Assembly: GCF_001544915.2 (NCBI RefSeq)
Contig: NZ_FCOE02000016.1
Coordinates: 97,825 to 161,824 of the forward strand
DNA length: 64,000 bases
Direction: 5' to 3'
Source of the DNA: Caballeronia pedi
Lineage (GTDB): Bacteria; Pseudomonadota; Gammaproteobacteria; Burkholderiales; Burkholderiaceae
In this document: piece by piece, positions 42,667-51,206 of the stretch
How the letters are laid out: each line of letters begins with the position of its first letter
Position numbering within the stretch: the stretch's first letter is position 1
Translations under genes and position numbers: made by a program
The notes under the pieces: generated by a model
Told to the model about the DNA's origin: nothing
The model's input: only the letters and a program-made list of their open reading frames with translations
Database searches by the model: none

Positions 42667-42893
42667 TGTCGTTACTGCGTTGTCCATCGAGCGTGTGTCC
42701 GGGTCATCGCGTCTCTTGCGCATCGGCCAGTCGGGGCGCTCCCTTCATCCCTTTGCATTAACGGGACTGCGTCCGCATGTCATCGGCCGCGTTGTCTGCC
42801 TGCTTCACGACGACGTGTCGTTGCTTCAGTCGGCGTTTCTCTTTCGGCAATGAACCGCGCGCCTGATAGCGAATTCAATCTTCCGATCGTGCC

Positions 42894-44120
42894 ATGACCG
42901 AAATCATTTCGACTCTCTCCCTGGCGGCTCGCCATTTTCGTTCGACACGATGGACCATGTTGTTGCCCGCGCTAGCGGCCGCATTCGTGCTGACGGCATG
43001 CGGCGGTGGTGGCGGCAGCGATGGCGGCACGGTTGCTTCCGGCGGGTCGCAGTCGAGTTCTTCGACGACGCCGGACTCGGGCACGTCGCCCGGGACGACT
43101 ACGCCGGATGGCGGTGCGTCAGCGCCGGCCGCCGCATCGAGCCCCGCCCCGGCCAGCGGAACGGCCGCGGCCGACACCCCGATGCCCGTGATCGCTCCTT
43201 CGGGCAGCATCTTCTATGGCATGAACGGCCATATCAACCTGACCGGTCCTTACCAGACCTCGACGCCCGAACAGCAGCTTGCGCAAGTGAAGGACCTCGG
43301 CCTTACGCTTTATCGCAATGATGTGAGCAGCGTGGCCGGAGCGCAAAAGCTCGCGAGCGTGGCGCAGATGATGGCGAAGTCCGGTGTGACGGTGTATCCC
43401 GTGATTCTGCAATCGCTCGTCTTTTCCGACGAGAATTCGGCCTATCAGGCCAGTTATACGCTCGCCCAGCAGATCGTCGGCGTACAGCGTTACGCGTATT
43501 ACGAAGTCACCAACGAGCTCGCGCCGCAATGTCTGGTCGGGTGGGTCGACGGCGTGCGCAGCACCGACTACAAGAACGATTGCTTTCAACAAGCGCGCGG
43601 CATCATTCGAGGTCTGATTGCGGGCATCAAGTCGGTCGATCCCGTGGGCAAGATCATCATCGGCGGCAATACGTGGATGCATTACGCCTTCGACGTGATG
43701 CTTGCGAACGGCACGCAGCCGGACGGCACGAGCGGTCATCCTGCCGTCACGTGGGACATTACCGCGTGGCACTGGTATTCGGAGCAGGGCGATATCCGCA
43801 ATGCATGCGGTGGGACGGGTTGCTATAACGTGATCGGCACGCTTCAGTCGTTCGGCAAGCCGATCTGGATCAACGAAGTGGGCATGCGTCCCGACTTTCC
43901 TGGTACACCGGACCAGGCGGCCACCTACATGGCGAACAACATGATGGGCGCGCTGCTTGCAATCGCGCCGCAATACAACATTCAGTCGCTTCAGGTCTAT
44001 GAGCTGTACGACGATCCACCAACCGGGCAAGGTCCATACGGCATCATGCTGAATGATGGCGTGACGAAGAAGCCGACTTATGCAGCGGTCAAGAACTTCG
44101 TCGCGGCCAATCCACGATGA
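42894..44120 (+). CDS. Putative glycoside hydrolase-like lipoprotein (clan A TIM barrel)
   Basis: A 408-residue exported protein. The signal has lipobox LTAC with Cys36 (an in-frame Met22 is an alternative start giving a shorter signal). A Gly/Ser/Thr/Pro/Ala-rich linker spans about 37-100. The catalytic module then begins IFYGMNGHINLTGPY and includes YYEVTNELAPQ (acid/base Glu about 207 after Asn, the clan A NE pattern) and IWINEVGM (nucleophile Glu about 327). It probably cleaves a polysaccharide at the cell surface or in the periplasm. No exact GH family is recognised. A hairpin follows the stop. Confidence 0.65.
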   Translation: MTEIISTLSLAARHFRSTRWTMLLPALAAAFVLTACGGGGGSDGGTVASGGSQSSSSTTPDSGTSPGTTTPDGGASAPAAASSPAPASGTAAADTPMPVIAPSGSIFYGMNGHINLTGPYQTSTPEQQLAQVKDLGLTLYRNDVSSVAGAQKLASVAQMMAKSGVTVYPVILQSLVFSDENSAYQASYTLAQQIVGVQRYAYYEVTNELAPQCLVGWVDGVRSTDYKNDCFQQARGIIRGLIAGIKSVDPVGKIIIGGNTWMHYAFDVMLANGTQPDGTSGHPAVTWDITAWHWYSEQGDIRNACGGTGCYNVIGTLQSFGKPIWINEVGMRPDFPGTPDQAATYMANNMMGALLAIAPQYNIQSLQVYELYDDPPTGQGPYGIMLNDGVTKKPTYAAVKNFVAANPR

Positions 44121-44128
44121 AGCCGCGC

Positions 44129-44151
44129 CGGCTCGGACAATGACCGAGCCG
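44129..44151 (+). terminator. Hairpin after the lipoprotein gene
   Basis: CGGCTCGG, a 7-base loop, CCGAGCCG, starting 8 bp after the stop at 44120. GC-rich 8-bp stem without a T-run, so a weak or Rho-assisted terminator. Confidence 0.45.
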
Positions 44152-44315
44152 TTCAGGCCCAAGGATTGCTAGCGCACGTCATATGAGCGCCATCCGGATC
44201 GGTTTTAACGATGCAGTCCGTTCAGTGCTCGTAAAAGCATGGCTTTACGACTCTGGCTGTATGCCTTCAGATGGCATATAAATGAAGGACTATTCAGGCG
44301 AATTCGGGAGTGCAA

Positions 44316-44519
44316 ATGCTCATACGGTGTGCGGCATGCAACAAGCTCATTTACTCCGACGATGCGCTCGAAGACGATACCTGTCCCGCCTGCGGCTCCA
44401 GGAACACCGAGCACATCGCGATGGGCTTCATCTTCGATCAGACTGTCACCGCGCCGGATCGGCCGGGCAAGCCGTTGGAACGGACTTCTCCACCCGGCAT
44501 GATCCGCGGAAAGGCTTGA
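44316..44519 (+). CDS. Small zinc-ribbon protein
   Basis: A 67-residue protein with two CxxC knuckles, CAAC and CPAC, 19 residues apart (LIRCAACNKLIYSDDALEDD then DTCPACGSRN), typical of a rubredoxin-like zinc ribbon. ATG 44316 has GGGAG at 44306-44310; a GTG at 44310 would add two residues. A Rho-independent terminator follows about 90 bp downstream. Function unknown; such ribbons often bind nucleic acid or proteins. Confidence 0.7.
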   Translation: MLIRCAACNKLIYSDDALEDDTCPACGSRNTEHIAMGFIFDQTVTAPDRPGKPLERTSPPGMIRGKA

Positions 44520-44607
44520 TTGCCTGAGCGACGGTTGAATTATCGACTTCAACCGAAGTGAACTGTGTTGGAAGTGCGCTTCGATCCCCTCTCGTTAAGC
44601 GCAATTT

Positions 44608-44639
44608 GCCCGCCCCCGCAACCGGCGGGCTTTTCTTTT
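44608..44639 (+). terminator. Rho-independent terminator
   Basis: Stem GCCCGCC (44608-44614) pairs with GGCGGGC (44624-44630) over a 9-base loop, followed directly by TTTTCTTTT. This is a standard plus-strand intrinsic terminator for the zinc-ribbon transcript. Confidence 0.88.
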
Positions 44640-44659
44640 CCATTTCCTTGTAAAAAGAA

Positions 44660-46171
44660 CTACGGCGCGCGCGAAGCGGTCGCGAGCGTATTGCACACGT
44701 GATCCGCGGCAGCCGGCGGCGTCAACGCATACACACCGTATCCGTGCGGCGTCGACGGTCGGCGCAGTTCGCGCAAGGTCCAGCCGGTGGCGTCGAGATC
44801 ATGCTTCAGCGCGTACCAGAAGCCCTGTGCATCGTGAAGCACGACCGCATATCGAGCACCCGAAGTCGTTGCAATCGCCGAAACGGCCGATTGCCGCGCG
44901 CGGCCACGCGTCGGCGCCGTGCACGCGCGATGAAAGGCCATGCTCTGCGGCGTCTTCAGGCCGACGACATCGACGAGTTGAAAGGGCGTTGCGTAAGCGA
45001 GATAGCCGGCGTCATGGACGAGTATTTTCGAACGAGCGGGCAGATTCGTATTCAGCCATTGCGCGAGCGATGTCAGTTCGCCATCGGTGAAGCGGTCGCC
45101 GGATTGATAGGCGCGCCACGCGCCCGGCAAGCTGAGCGCGAGGCATCCCGTCAACACGATCAGCCATGGCACGGCCAACCGCGATGTCCTCAGATAGTCG
45201 AGCGTCACGCACAGCAATGCGGGCAAGAGTACGTACAGATAACGCGAGAAATTGTGCGTGACCCCGCTCGGAAAGAATGCGAACCACGCGACGAGCAGCG
45301 CGACGATATAGACGCAGACCGGCTTCCACAGTCTCGAACGATGCGCGAGACACGCGACGCCCACGAGCGGCAGCAATCCGGCCTGCGCGAACCCGCCGAG
45401 CATCACGGCCGATTTAGCTTTCCACGGCGCGCCCTGTTCCGCGAAGAACCATTGCTTGGCCGATGCGGTCTGCGAGATCGGCGATCCGACCGACCACCAC
45501 ATCCAGATGAGAAAGGGCATCGCGACGCAAAGCGCTATCGCGCCATCGCGTGCTGCGTACGCGCGTTCGCCGAGTCGAATGCGCAGCCCTATCTGTCGCG
45601 CGAGGAGGACGCAGGACAATGCGCCCAGTTCGGGGCGCACGAATGGAAGAAGCCCGCAAAGAATCGGCAGGGCGACCGACAGCGATGGGTTCAACGCGAA
45701 AGACAAGGCCCATGTGACCGCTGCCATCGCGAGACCTGTTTCCAGTCCGTTGAGAAGCTGATACGGCGCGTAGCCGGTCAGCAGGCCGAGCGCGATGAAG
45801 AGCACCGCAACGAAATACGACGCGCCCAACTGAAACGCGATGCGCGCGAGCCCCAGCGCATAGAGCAGCGCGGCCGCGATATCGACGAGAAAGCTCGCGG
45901 TGAGCGGCTGCGTCAGCGACATCATCGCCGTCACGAGCAGCAGATGAATCTCGCTCGTCGCGCCGACGAGCGGCGACACGCCGTAATTCCGGTCCGTGCC
46001 GGACAGCAGCGCCTGCGCGTTGTGGATCGTGATGTAGGCGTCGTCGAGCGGGAAGGCGAGCGGCGTCGGCTTCATTACGATGGCGACGGCCAAGAGCACG
46101 ATCAGCGACGCGAAATAGAAGCGGCATCGCCCGATATCGGTGCTTGCATTCCAGAGACGGACATCGGGCAT
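44660..46171 (-). CDS. GT-C type membrane glycosyltransferase-like protein
   Basis: A 503-residue integral membrane protein with about 10-12 helices and a soluble C-terminal domain of about 130 residues. The first periplasmic loop has FPLDDAYITIHNAQAL with Asp43-Asp44, the acidic pair common to GT-C fold glycosyltransferases. FSRYLYVLLPALLC and KILVHDAGYLAYATPFQLVDVVGL resemble polyprenol-sugar-dependent mannosyl/arabinosyl transferase-like proteins. It may modify lipid or protein at the periplasmic face. Donor and acceptor are unknown. It is a single gene, convergent with the zinc-ribbon gene. Confidence 0.68.
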   Translation of the reverse strand: MPDVRLWNASTDIGRCRFYFASLIVLLAVAIVMKPTPLAFPLDDAYITIHNAQALLSGTDRNYGVSPLVGATSEIHLLLVTAMMSLTQPLTASFLVDIAAALLYALGLARIAFQLGASYFVAVLFIALGLLTGYAPYQLLNGLETGLAMAAVTWALSFALNPSLSVALPILCGLLPFVRPELGALSCVLLARQIGLRIRLGERAYAARDGAIALCVAMPFLIWMWWSVGSPISQTASAKQWFFAEQGAPWKAKSAVMLGGFAQAGLLPLVGVACLAHRSRLWKPVCVYIVALLVAWFAFFPSGVTHNFSRYLYVLLPALLCVTLDYLRTSRLAVPWLIVLTGCLALSLPGAWRAYQSGDRFTDGELTSLAQWLNTNLPARSKILVHDAGYLAYATPFQLVDVVGLKTPQSMAFHRACTAPTRGRARQSAVSAIATTSGARYAVVLHDAQGFWYALKHDLDATGWTLRELRRPSTPHGYGVYALTPPAAADHVCNTLATASRAP

Positions 46172-46271
46172 GGCTCACTCGTTCGTTACGTTGAATCGCG
46201 GCCGGGCCACATTGGACCCATCGACCTGATTCGATATAACGGCGGCAGCGAGCCAGACTTGAGCGCCTTCG

Positions 46272-46679
46272 TTATTGCGACATCACGACTTGCGCGATGA
46301 CGCCCGACGCCACCGCGACCAGCAGATAGTCGGCGCCGACGCCGACCCACTGATAGCCGCGCGGCGGCTGACGCAGGCCATGGCCGTGCCAGTCGTCGAC
46401 GACGTATTGACGATTGCGGTAGTCGCCCGAGAGGCGCTCGCCCTTGCGCCAGTCCGGATGGCGCGGCTCATCGTTCGCATGCTCGGGTGGACGCGGGGCG
46501 TTGTGATCGTTCACCGCGGGACCGTGGCCGGGAGCACCGGGGCCGCCAGGACCGCCGGGACCGCGATTCGTGTCGTGATAGGCGTCCGGGCCGCCCGGCG
46601 CGGGCTGGGCGAAGGCTACACCGGCCGTCAGTGCGATGCTTGCACAAACGAGCGCGGCGACGGTTCGACTCTTCTTCAT
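46272..46679 (-). CDS. RcnB family periplasmic protein
   Basis: A 135-residue secreted protein. Signal peptide MKKSRTVAALVCASIALTAGVAFA, then a Gly/Pro/His-rich stretch (about 25-80: GPGGPGGPGAPGHGPAVND), and a C-terminal RcnB-like module GERLSGDYRNRQYVVDDW, GLRQPPRGYQWVGVGADYLLVAV. RcnB proteins help nickel/cobalt balance in the periplasm, and the low-complexity, His-containing part could bind metal. A promoter-like TTGCTT with TAATAA lies upstream, with a GTAAGC-AAC-GCTTAC repeat (46752-46766) just before it. Confidence 0.8.
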   Translation of the reverse strand: MKKSRTVAALVCASIALTAGVAFAQPAPGGPDAYHDTNRGPGGPGGPGAPGHGPAVNDHNAPRPPEHANDEPRHPDWRKGERLSGDYRNRQYVVDDWHGHGLRQPPRGYQWVGVGADYLLVAVASGVIAQVVMSQ

Positions 46680-46751
46680 CGTGTTTCCTCAAAGGGTTGA
46701 TTTCGTTGCCGGGACTTTACGCAATCACGTTATTAAATGACGTGAGCATGT

Positions 46752-46766
46752 GTAAGCAACGCTTAC
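46752..46766. promoter_or_regulatory. Inverted repeat in the RcnB-like gene upstream region
   Basis: GTAAGC-AAC-GCTTAC overlaps the candidate -35 (TTGCTT on the minus strand, with TAATAA 18 bp further on) of the RcnB-like gene. This position suits a repressor; the binder is not known. Confidence 0.4.
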
Positions 46767-46793
46767 CTTTGATTACCGATGAAATGCGAATGT

Positions 46794-46828
46794 GGGCAAT
46801 TTGATACGGATTCCGTATCAAATTGCCC
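46794..46828. repeat. 35-bp perfect inverted repeat
   Basis: Two 17-base arms (GGGCAATTTGATACGGA and its complement) around one central base, between the GST stop (46893) and the RcnB-like start (46679). It would form a very stable cruciform or RNA hairpin. As a GST terminator it lacks a T-run. It stands out as the longest perfect palindrome seen in the window. Confidence 0.8.
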
Positions 46829-46892
46829 CGCGCAGGTCGAAACCGGAATCGCCATTGCGAACGAGCGTTCGCGCGCCTGTCACGTCATCCAG

Positions 46893-47477
46893 TCATTCGA
46901 GTCCTTCGTGCTCGAACGCGAGCTTTACGGCGGGCCGCTCGCGCATGCGTGCGTAGAACGCCTGAAGCTCGGCGGGCATATCGACGCCCATCTTCCGCGC
47001 CCATGTAAGCATCGTGAAAAGATAGGCATCCGCGACGCTCATCTTGTCGCCGAACAGATAATCGCCGCGCATCATCTTCGCGATGAGCGCGAAGCGCTGG
47101 CCGATCTTCTCGCGCGCCGCGCTGGCTTCCGCATCGGAAGATGGCCTGAATACGCGGCCGAACTGTTTGTGAATTTCGGTCGAAATGAATGCAAGCGTTT
47201 CGAGTAGCCGGAGATTACCGTCGTCGCCCGAAGGCGCGAGAGAAGGCGATTTCTGCGCGACCCACGAGAGAATCGCGATGTTCTCGGTGAGGCGTTTGCC
47301 GTCGTCGAACTCGACGACAGGCACGTAACCCTTCGGATTGATGTCGTCGAACGGCTTGCCGTCCTGGGTAAGCCGGGTCTTGAAATCGACCTTTACGCGA
47401 TCGAAATTCATGCCTGCTTCGTGCATCGCGATGTGATCGGCGAGACTGCACGCGCCGGGCGAGTAATAGAGTTTCAT
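46893..47477 (-). CDS. Glutathione S-transferase
   Basis: A 194-residue GST of the beta class. The N-terminal thioredoxin-like domain starts MKLYYSPGACSLADHIAMHEAG, with a Cys10-type active-site region, followed by the cis-proline motif GYVPVVEFDDGKRLTENIAI. The helical C-terminal domain has YLFGDKMSVADAYLFTMLTWA. Beta-class GSTs conjugate glutathione to electrophiles and act in stress defence. ATG 47477 was chosen because MKLYYSPGACS is the conserved start. Single gene, downstream hairpin at 46794. Confidence 0.9.
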   Translation of the reverse strand: MKLYYSPGACSLADHIAMHEAGMNFDRVKVDFKTRLTQDGKPFDDINPKGYVPVVEFDDGKRLTENIAILSWVAQKSPSLAPSGDDGNLRLLETLAFISTEIHKQFGRVFRPSSDAEASAAREKIGQRFALIAKMMRGDYLFGDKMSVADAYLFTMLTWARKMGVDMPAELQAFYARMRERPAVKLAFEHEGLE

Positions 47478-47678
47478 GATGCGCGGCTCCTTTCCATGAT
47501 AGCTGTGCGAACACTTCAACCTGCGAGCAAGGCGTATGCCGCAAGACGTGAGCGGGACTAAAGTTTTGCCGCGCCCGTGCCGATGACATGAGCGTGCCGT
47601 TTTCGCAGCCGTCGAAAGCGAAAGGTATGATACGGCGGTTTGTTGCCGACGCGCGTCGCGTACGTGGCGGGCTATCCC

Positions 47679-48797
47679 ATGTTCCACACACCTGACACCG
47701 AAACACTTCGCCTTTGCAGCGTGCTCGCGAGCACCGCGTTCGGTCTCGTTTTCGCGTTTGTACGCCTCGGCCGCAAAATCGAGCTGCATTTCATGCACTG
47801 GTCGGCGAGCGCGTTGCTGTATGCGGCCGTGCTGATCGGCTTCGAACTCGCCCGAGGCAATCTCGTGCTCATCGCGTCGATGCTCGGCGCGCTCGCGGCC
47901 ACCAATATGCTGATCATCTCGGGGCTGCGATCATTCGACGGCAAGCCGCCGTGGCGCAGATGGATGCTTGCGCCTGTCGCCGGCTGCGCGGCGGCGCATG
48001 TCCTGCCGACATGGATCGGCGGTCACGGTCCGATCGTTTCGGCATTGACGCACGCGGGCGACACGATCGGCGTGGCGATATCGGCCGCGATCACCGGCCT
48101 CACGCTCTGGTCGAGCGGCAGGCGCGAAAAGAGCCGCGCACGGCGCATCGCGGGACTGGCGATGCTGGGCTATCTGCCGGGTTATGTGGTCACGCTCGCG
48201 GCTTATGCATGGGCGGGGCCGCGCATCAACTATCTTGCGCTGATTCCGATGCTCTCGGATCAGTTGCTGCTGGGCGTTCTCAATCTCGGCCTGCTCGCGA
48301 TTCCCGCCGAGCGAGCGCAACGACGCCTGCGCGATGCCGCCCGGCGCGACCCGTTGACGGGCGTCTGGAACCGCGCCGGATTCAATTTGCACGCGATGCG
48401 CCTCGCCGCGCCGGGCGCGACCGTGCTCGCGATCGACCTCGATCACTTCAAGGAGATCAACGACCGGCACGGTCACCTCGCGGGCGACAACGTGCTGATC
48501 GAACTGGCGCGGCTCGCGGGGGCGGAAGTCGAATCGCTGGGCGGCGAGTTCGGCCGGCTCGGCGGCGACGAGTTCGTCGCCATTCTTCCGGCCGCGCGCG
48601 CATCGGATGGGCAAGTCTGCGCGAACCAGATTCACGCCGCTTGCCGTACTTATACGCAAGGCATGCCGGAATGGACGACGAGCATCGGTGTGTCGCAGAT
48701 CGCGGCGAACGAGGCGGGCTTCCACGACGCGCTGCAACGCGCGGACGTCGCGCTGTATCGCGCGAAGCTCGCGGGCCGCAACACGCTGACCGTCTGA
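47679..48797 (+). CDS. Membrane-bound GGDEF diguanylate cyclase
   Basis: A 372-residue protein: six predicted helices (residues about 10-205) followed by a GGDEF domain (about 215-370). The domain has RDPLTGVWNRAGF, IDLDHFKEINDRHGH and the active-site RLGGDEFVAILPA (GGDEF at about 295). The RxxD inhibitory site expected nine to six residues before GGDEF is missing (the stretch is SLGGEFGR), so product inhibition is probably absent. It should make cyclic-di-GMP in response to an unknown membrane signal. ATG 47679 is used; a TTG at 47640 is possible. Convergent with metE. Confidence 0.84.
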   Translation: MFHTPDTETLRLCSVLASTAFGLVFAFVRLGRKIELHFMHWSASALLYAAVLIGFELARGNLVLIASMLGALAATNMLIISGLRSFDGKPPWRRWMLAPVAGCAAAHVLPTWIGGHGPIVSALTHAGDTIGVAISAAITGLTLWSSGRREKSRARRIAGLAMLGYLPGYVVTLAAYAWAGPRINYLALIPMLSDQLLLGVLNLGLLAIPAERAQRRLRDAARRDPLTGVWNRAGFNLHAMRLAAPGATVLAIDLDHFKEINDRHGHLAGDNVLIELARLAGAEVESLGGEFGRLGGDEFVAILPAARASDGQVCANQIHAACRTYTQGMPEWTTSIGVSQIAANEAGFHDALQRADVALYRAKLAGRNTLTV

Positions 48798-48804
48798 CAC
48801 ATCA

Positions 48805-51096
48805 TCACGCCGATGCGCGCAGCGCGTGCGCCGCCGCGACCATGTTTCGAAGCGCGGGAATCACTTCGTCCCATTGACGCGTCTTGAGTCCGCAGTCGGG
48901 GTTCACCCACAGGCGCTCGCCCGGAATGCGCTGCGCCGCTTTCTTCATCAAATCGACGATATGCGCTTCGCTCGGGATATTGGGCGAATGGATGTCGTAC
49001 ACGCCCGGTCCGATCTGGTTCGGATAGTCGAAATCGTCGAAGGCGTCGAGCAGTTCCATGTCGGAGCGCGAGGTCTCGATCGTGATGACATCGGCGTCCA
49101 TATCCGCGATCGACGCGATGATGTCGTTGAACTCCGAATAGCACATGTGCGTGTGGATCTGCGTTTCGTCCTGCACGCCGTTCGCCGTGATGCGGAATGA
49201 TTCGACGGCCCAGCGCAGATAGTCGTTCCACTGCGAGCGGCGCAGCGGCAGGCCTTCGCGTAACGCAGCTTCGTCGATCTGGATCACGCGCACGCCGGCC
49301 TTTTCCAGATCGAGCACTTCCTCGCGGATCGCGAGTGCGAGTTGCAGACACGACACCGAACGCGGTTGATCGTCGCGCACGAAGGACCAGTTCAGGATCG
49401 TGACCGGACCCGTCAGCATGCCTTTCATCGGCTTATTCGTTTGCGCCTGCGCGTAGCGCGTCCATTCCACCGTCATCGCCTTCGGGCGGCTGATGTCGCC
49501 GAAGAGAATCGGCGGCTTCACGCAGCGCGAGCCGTACGACTGCACCCAGCCGAACTGACTGAACGCGTAACCATCGAGCTGCTCGCCGAAGTATTCGACC
49601 ATGTCGTTGCGTTCGGCTTCGCCATGCACGAGCACATCGAGCCCGAGCGCTTCCTGTTCCTTCACGGCGCGTGTGATCTCGCGTTCCATCGCGGCCTTGT
49701 AGGCGACTGCATCGAGCTCACCCTTTCTGAACCGGCTGCGCGCCTGACGGATCTCGTCCGTTTGCGGGAACGAGCCGATCGTCGTCGTCGGATAGGCCGG
49801 CAGATCGAGCATCGCGGCCTGTTTGACCGCGCGTAGTTCATAGGCGCTCGCACGCTGGCCGAGCGCTGCGTCGATATTCGCGATCGCCGCCTTCACCGCG
49901 GGGTTATGCACGCGCGCTGACGTGCGCCGGCTTTCGATAGCAGCAGAGTTGAGCGCGAGCGCATCGGCGACGGCGGCGCGGCCTTCGTTCAACGCACGCG
50001 CGAGCACGCTCAGTTCATCGAGCTTCTGCAGCGCGAAGGCGAGCCACGATTTGATCTCGGCGTCGAGCTTGTCCTCGCTCGCCAGATCGACGGGTGTATG
50101 CAGCAACGAGCACGACGGCGAGATCCAGAGCCGATCGCCCAGCGACGCATGCAGCGGTTCGAGCCAGTCGAGCGCGGCGTTCAGATCGGTCTTCCAGATA
50201 TTGCGTCCGTTGATCGCGCCGACCGACAGCACCGACGTATCCGGCAGCATCGACGCCGCTGCCGCCGCTTCATTGCGCGCGTTGATCGCATCGATATGCA
50301 GGCCGTCCACCGGCAGCTTGGATGCGAGATCGAGGTTCTCCTGCAACGGGCCGAAGTAAGTTGCGAGCAGAAGGCGCACACGGCGCGCCGAGAGCGCTTC
50401 GTAGGCGGTAACGAAGGCATCGCGCCACGGCGTATCGAGTTCGGTGACGAGCGCGGGTTCATCGATCTGCACCCACTCGATGCCGAGCGCGGCGAAGTGA
50501 TCCAGCAGCGCCGCATAGACGGGCAAGAGGCGCGGCAGGAGTGCGAGCTTGTCCGAATCGTCCTTTGCCTTGCCGAGCCACAGATATGTCACCGGCCCGA
50601 TGATGACCGGCTTCGCGTTCACGCCGAGCGCGCGAGCTTCGCCGAGCTGTTCGACGAGGCGCGACGTATCGAGCCTGAACTGCGTCGCCGCATCGAACTC
50701 GGGCACGATGTAGTGATAGTTGGTGTCGAACCATTTCGTCATTTCGCCCGCGGCCACGCCGCCGCAGCACGCGGCATGTTCTTCGGCGCTCCCGGCCGAG
50801 CGTCCGCGCGCGACGCGGAAATAGTTGTCGAGCGCATCGCCGTGGAAGTCGCGCACGCGCGCGGGCAGGTTGCCGAGCGTGAAGCTCATGTCGAGGACTT
50901 GGTCGTAAAAGGCGAAATCGCCCGCCGGCACGAGATCGAGATGCGCCTGTTCCTTCCAGTGCCGCTCACGCAAGCGCGCACCGACGGCCTTCAGTTCATC
51001 GCGCGATGACTGATTTTTCCAATAGCTTTCGAGGGCGAACTTCAGTTCGCGTTGCGCGCCGATGCGCGGGAAACCGAGGTTATGTGTCGTGACCAT
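48805..51096 (-). CDS. metE: Cobalamin-independent methionine synthase MetE
   Basis: A 763-residue enzyme that transfers the methyl of 5-methyltetrahydropteroyltriglutamate to homocysteine. The N-terminal barrel begins TTHNLGFPRIGAQRELKFALE. The C-terminal barrel holds the zinc ligands in HTHMCYSEFND and NPDCGLKTR and the folate site segment GPVTILNWSFVRDDQPR. Length matches the family (about 750-765). It is divergent from a MetR-like LysR gene with 110 bp between the starts, as in E. coli. B12-independent synthesis coexists here with cobST. Confidence 0.95.
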   Translation of the reverse strand: MVTTHNLGFPRIGAQRELKFALESYWKNQSSRDELKAVGARLRERHWKEQAHLDLVPAGDFAFYDQVLDMSFTLGNLPARVRDFHGDALDNYFRVARGRSAGSAEEHAACCGGVAAGEMTKWFDTNYHYIVPEFDAATQFRLDTSRLVEQLGEARALGVNAKPVIIGPVTYLWLGKAKDDSDKLALLPRLLPVYAALLDHFAALGIEWVQIDEPALVTELDTPWRDAFVTAYEALSARRVRLLLATYFGPLQENLDLASKLPVDGLHIDAINARNEAAAAASMLPDTSVLSVGAINGRNIWKTDLNAALDWLEPLHASLGDRLWISPSCSLLHTPVDLASEDKLDAEIKSWLAFALQKLDELSVLARALNEGRAAVADALALNSAAIESRRTSARVHNPAVKAAIANIDAALGQRASAYELRAVKQAAMLDLPAYPTTTIGSFPQTDEIRQARSRFRKGELDAVAYKAAMEREITRAVKEQEALGLDVLVHGEAERNDMVEYFGEQLDGYAFSQFGWVQSYGSRCVKPPILFGDISRPKAMTVEWTRYAQAQTNKPMKGMLTGPVTILNWSFVRDDQPRSVSCLQLALAIREEVLDLEKAGVRVIQIDEAALREGLPLRRSQWNDYLRWAVESFRITANGVQDETQIHTHMCYSEFNDIIASIADMDADVITIETSRSDMELLDAFDDFDYPNQIGPGVYDIHSPNIPSEAHIVDLMKKAAQRIPGERLWVNPDCGLKTRQWDEVIPALRNMVAAAHALRASA

Positions 51097-51149
51097 CGTG
51101 TGCGTTCTTGTAATGAGAGTGAGTGACAGCGATGATAGAATTTTCGATG

Positions 51150-51176
51150 CATGAATAAAAATGGTTTAATTTCATG
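51150..51176. promoter_or_regulatory. Candidate MetR operator between metE and metR
   Basis: CATGAA (51150-51155) is inverted to TTCATG (51171-51176) with a 15-bp AT-rich spacer, centred midway between the two divergent starts. The E. coli MetR consensus TGAA-N5-TTCA has a shorter spacer, so this is either a variant or two half-sites. Confidence 0.45.
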
Positions 51177-51206
51177 TATCGATTAACTTTCTTCATGGAG
51201 ACGCGA

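Larger units (their letters stand above)
42421..42893. promoter_or_regulatory. 473-bp gene-free leader with dyads upstream of the lipoprotein gene
   Basis: No convincing gene is seen. A sigma70-type promoter reads TTGAAT (42544-42549), 16 bp, TATGAT (42566-42571). ACGCTT-GAAT-AAGCGT (42540-42555) overlaps its -35 and spacer. A perfect 22-bp palindrome with arms ACGCTTCGTTC sits at 42645-42666. The predicted transcript would have a 5' leader of about 315 bases. A T-rich open frame of 99 codons here has no signs of being coding. Confidence 0.5.

Noticed and set aside
42554..42853. A 99-codon gene in the leader of the GH-like lipoprotein
   Set aside because: No ribosome site, no family likeness and atypical codon use; the region is better read as a non-coding leader with dyads.
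51130..51180. Canonical MetR box TGAA-N5-TTCA
   Set aside because: Only half-sites with a 15-bp spacer are present, so the site was reported as a variant candidate rather than a match.
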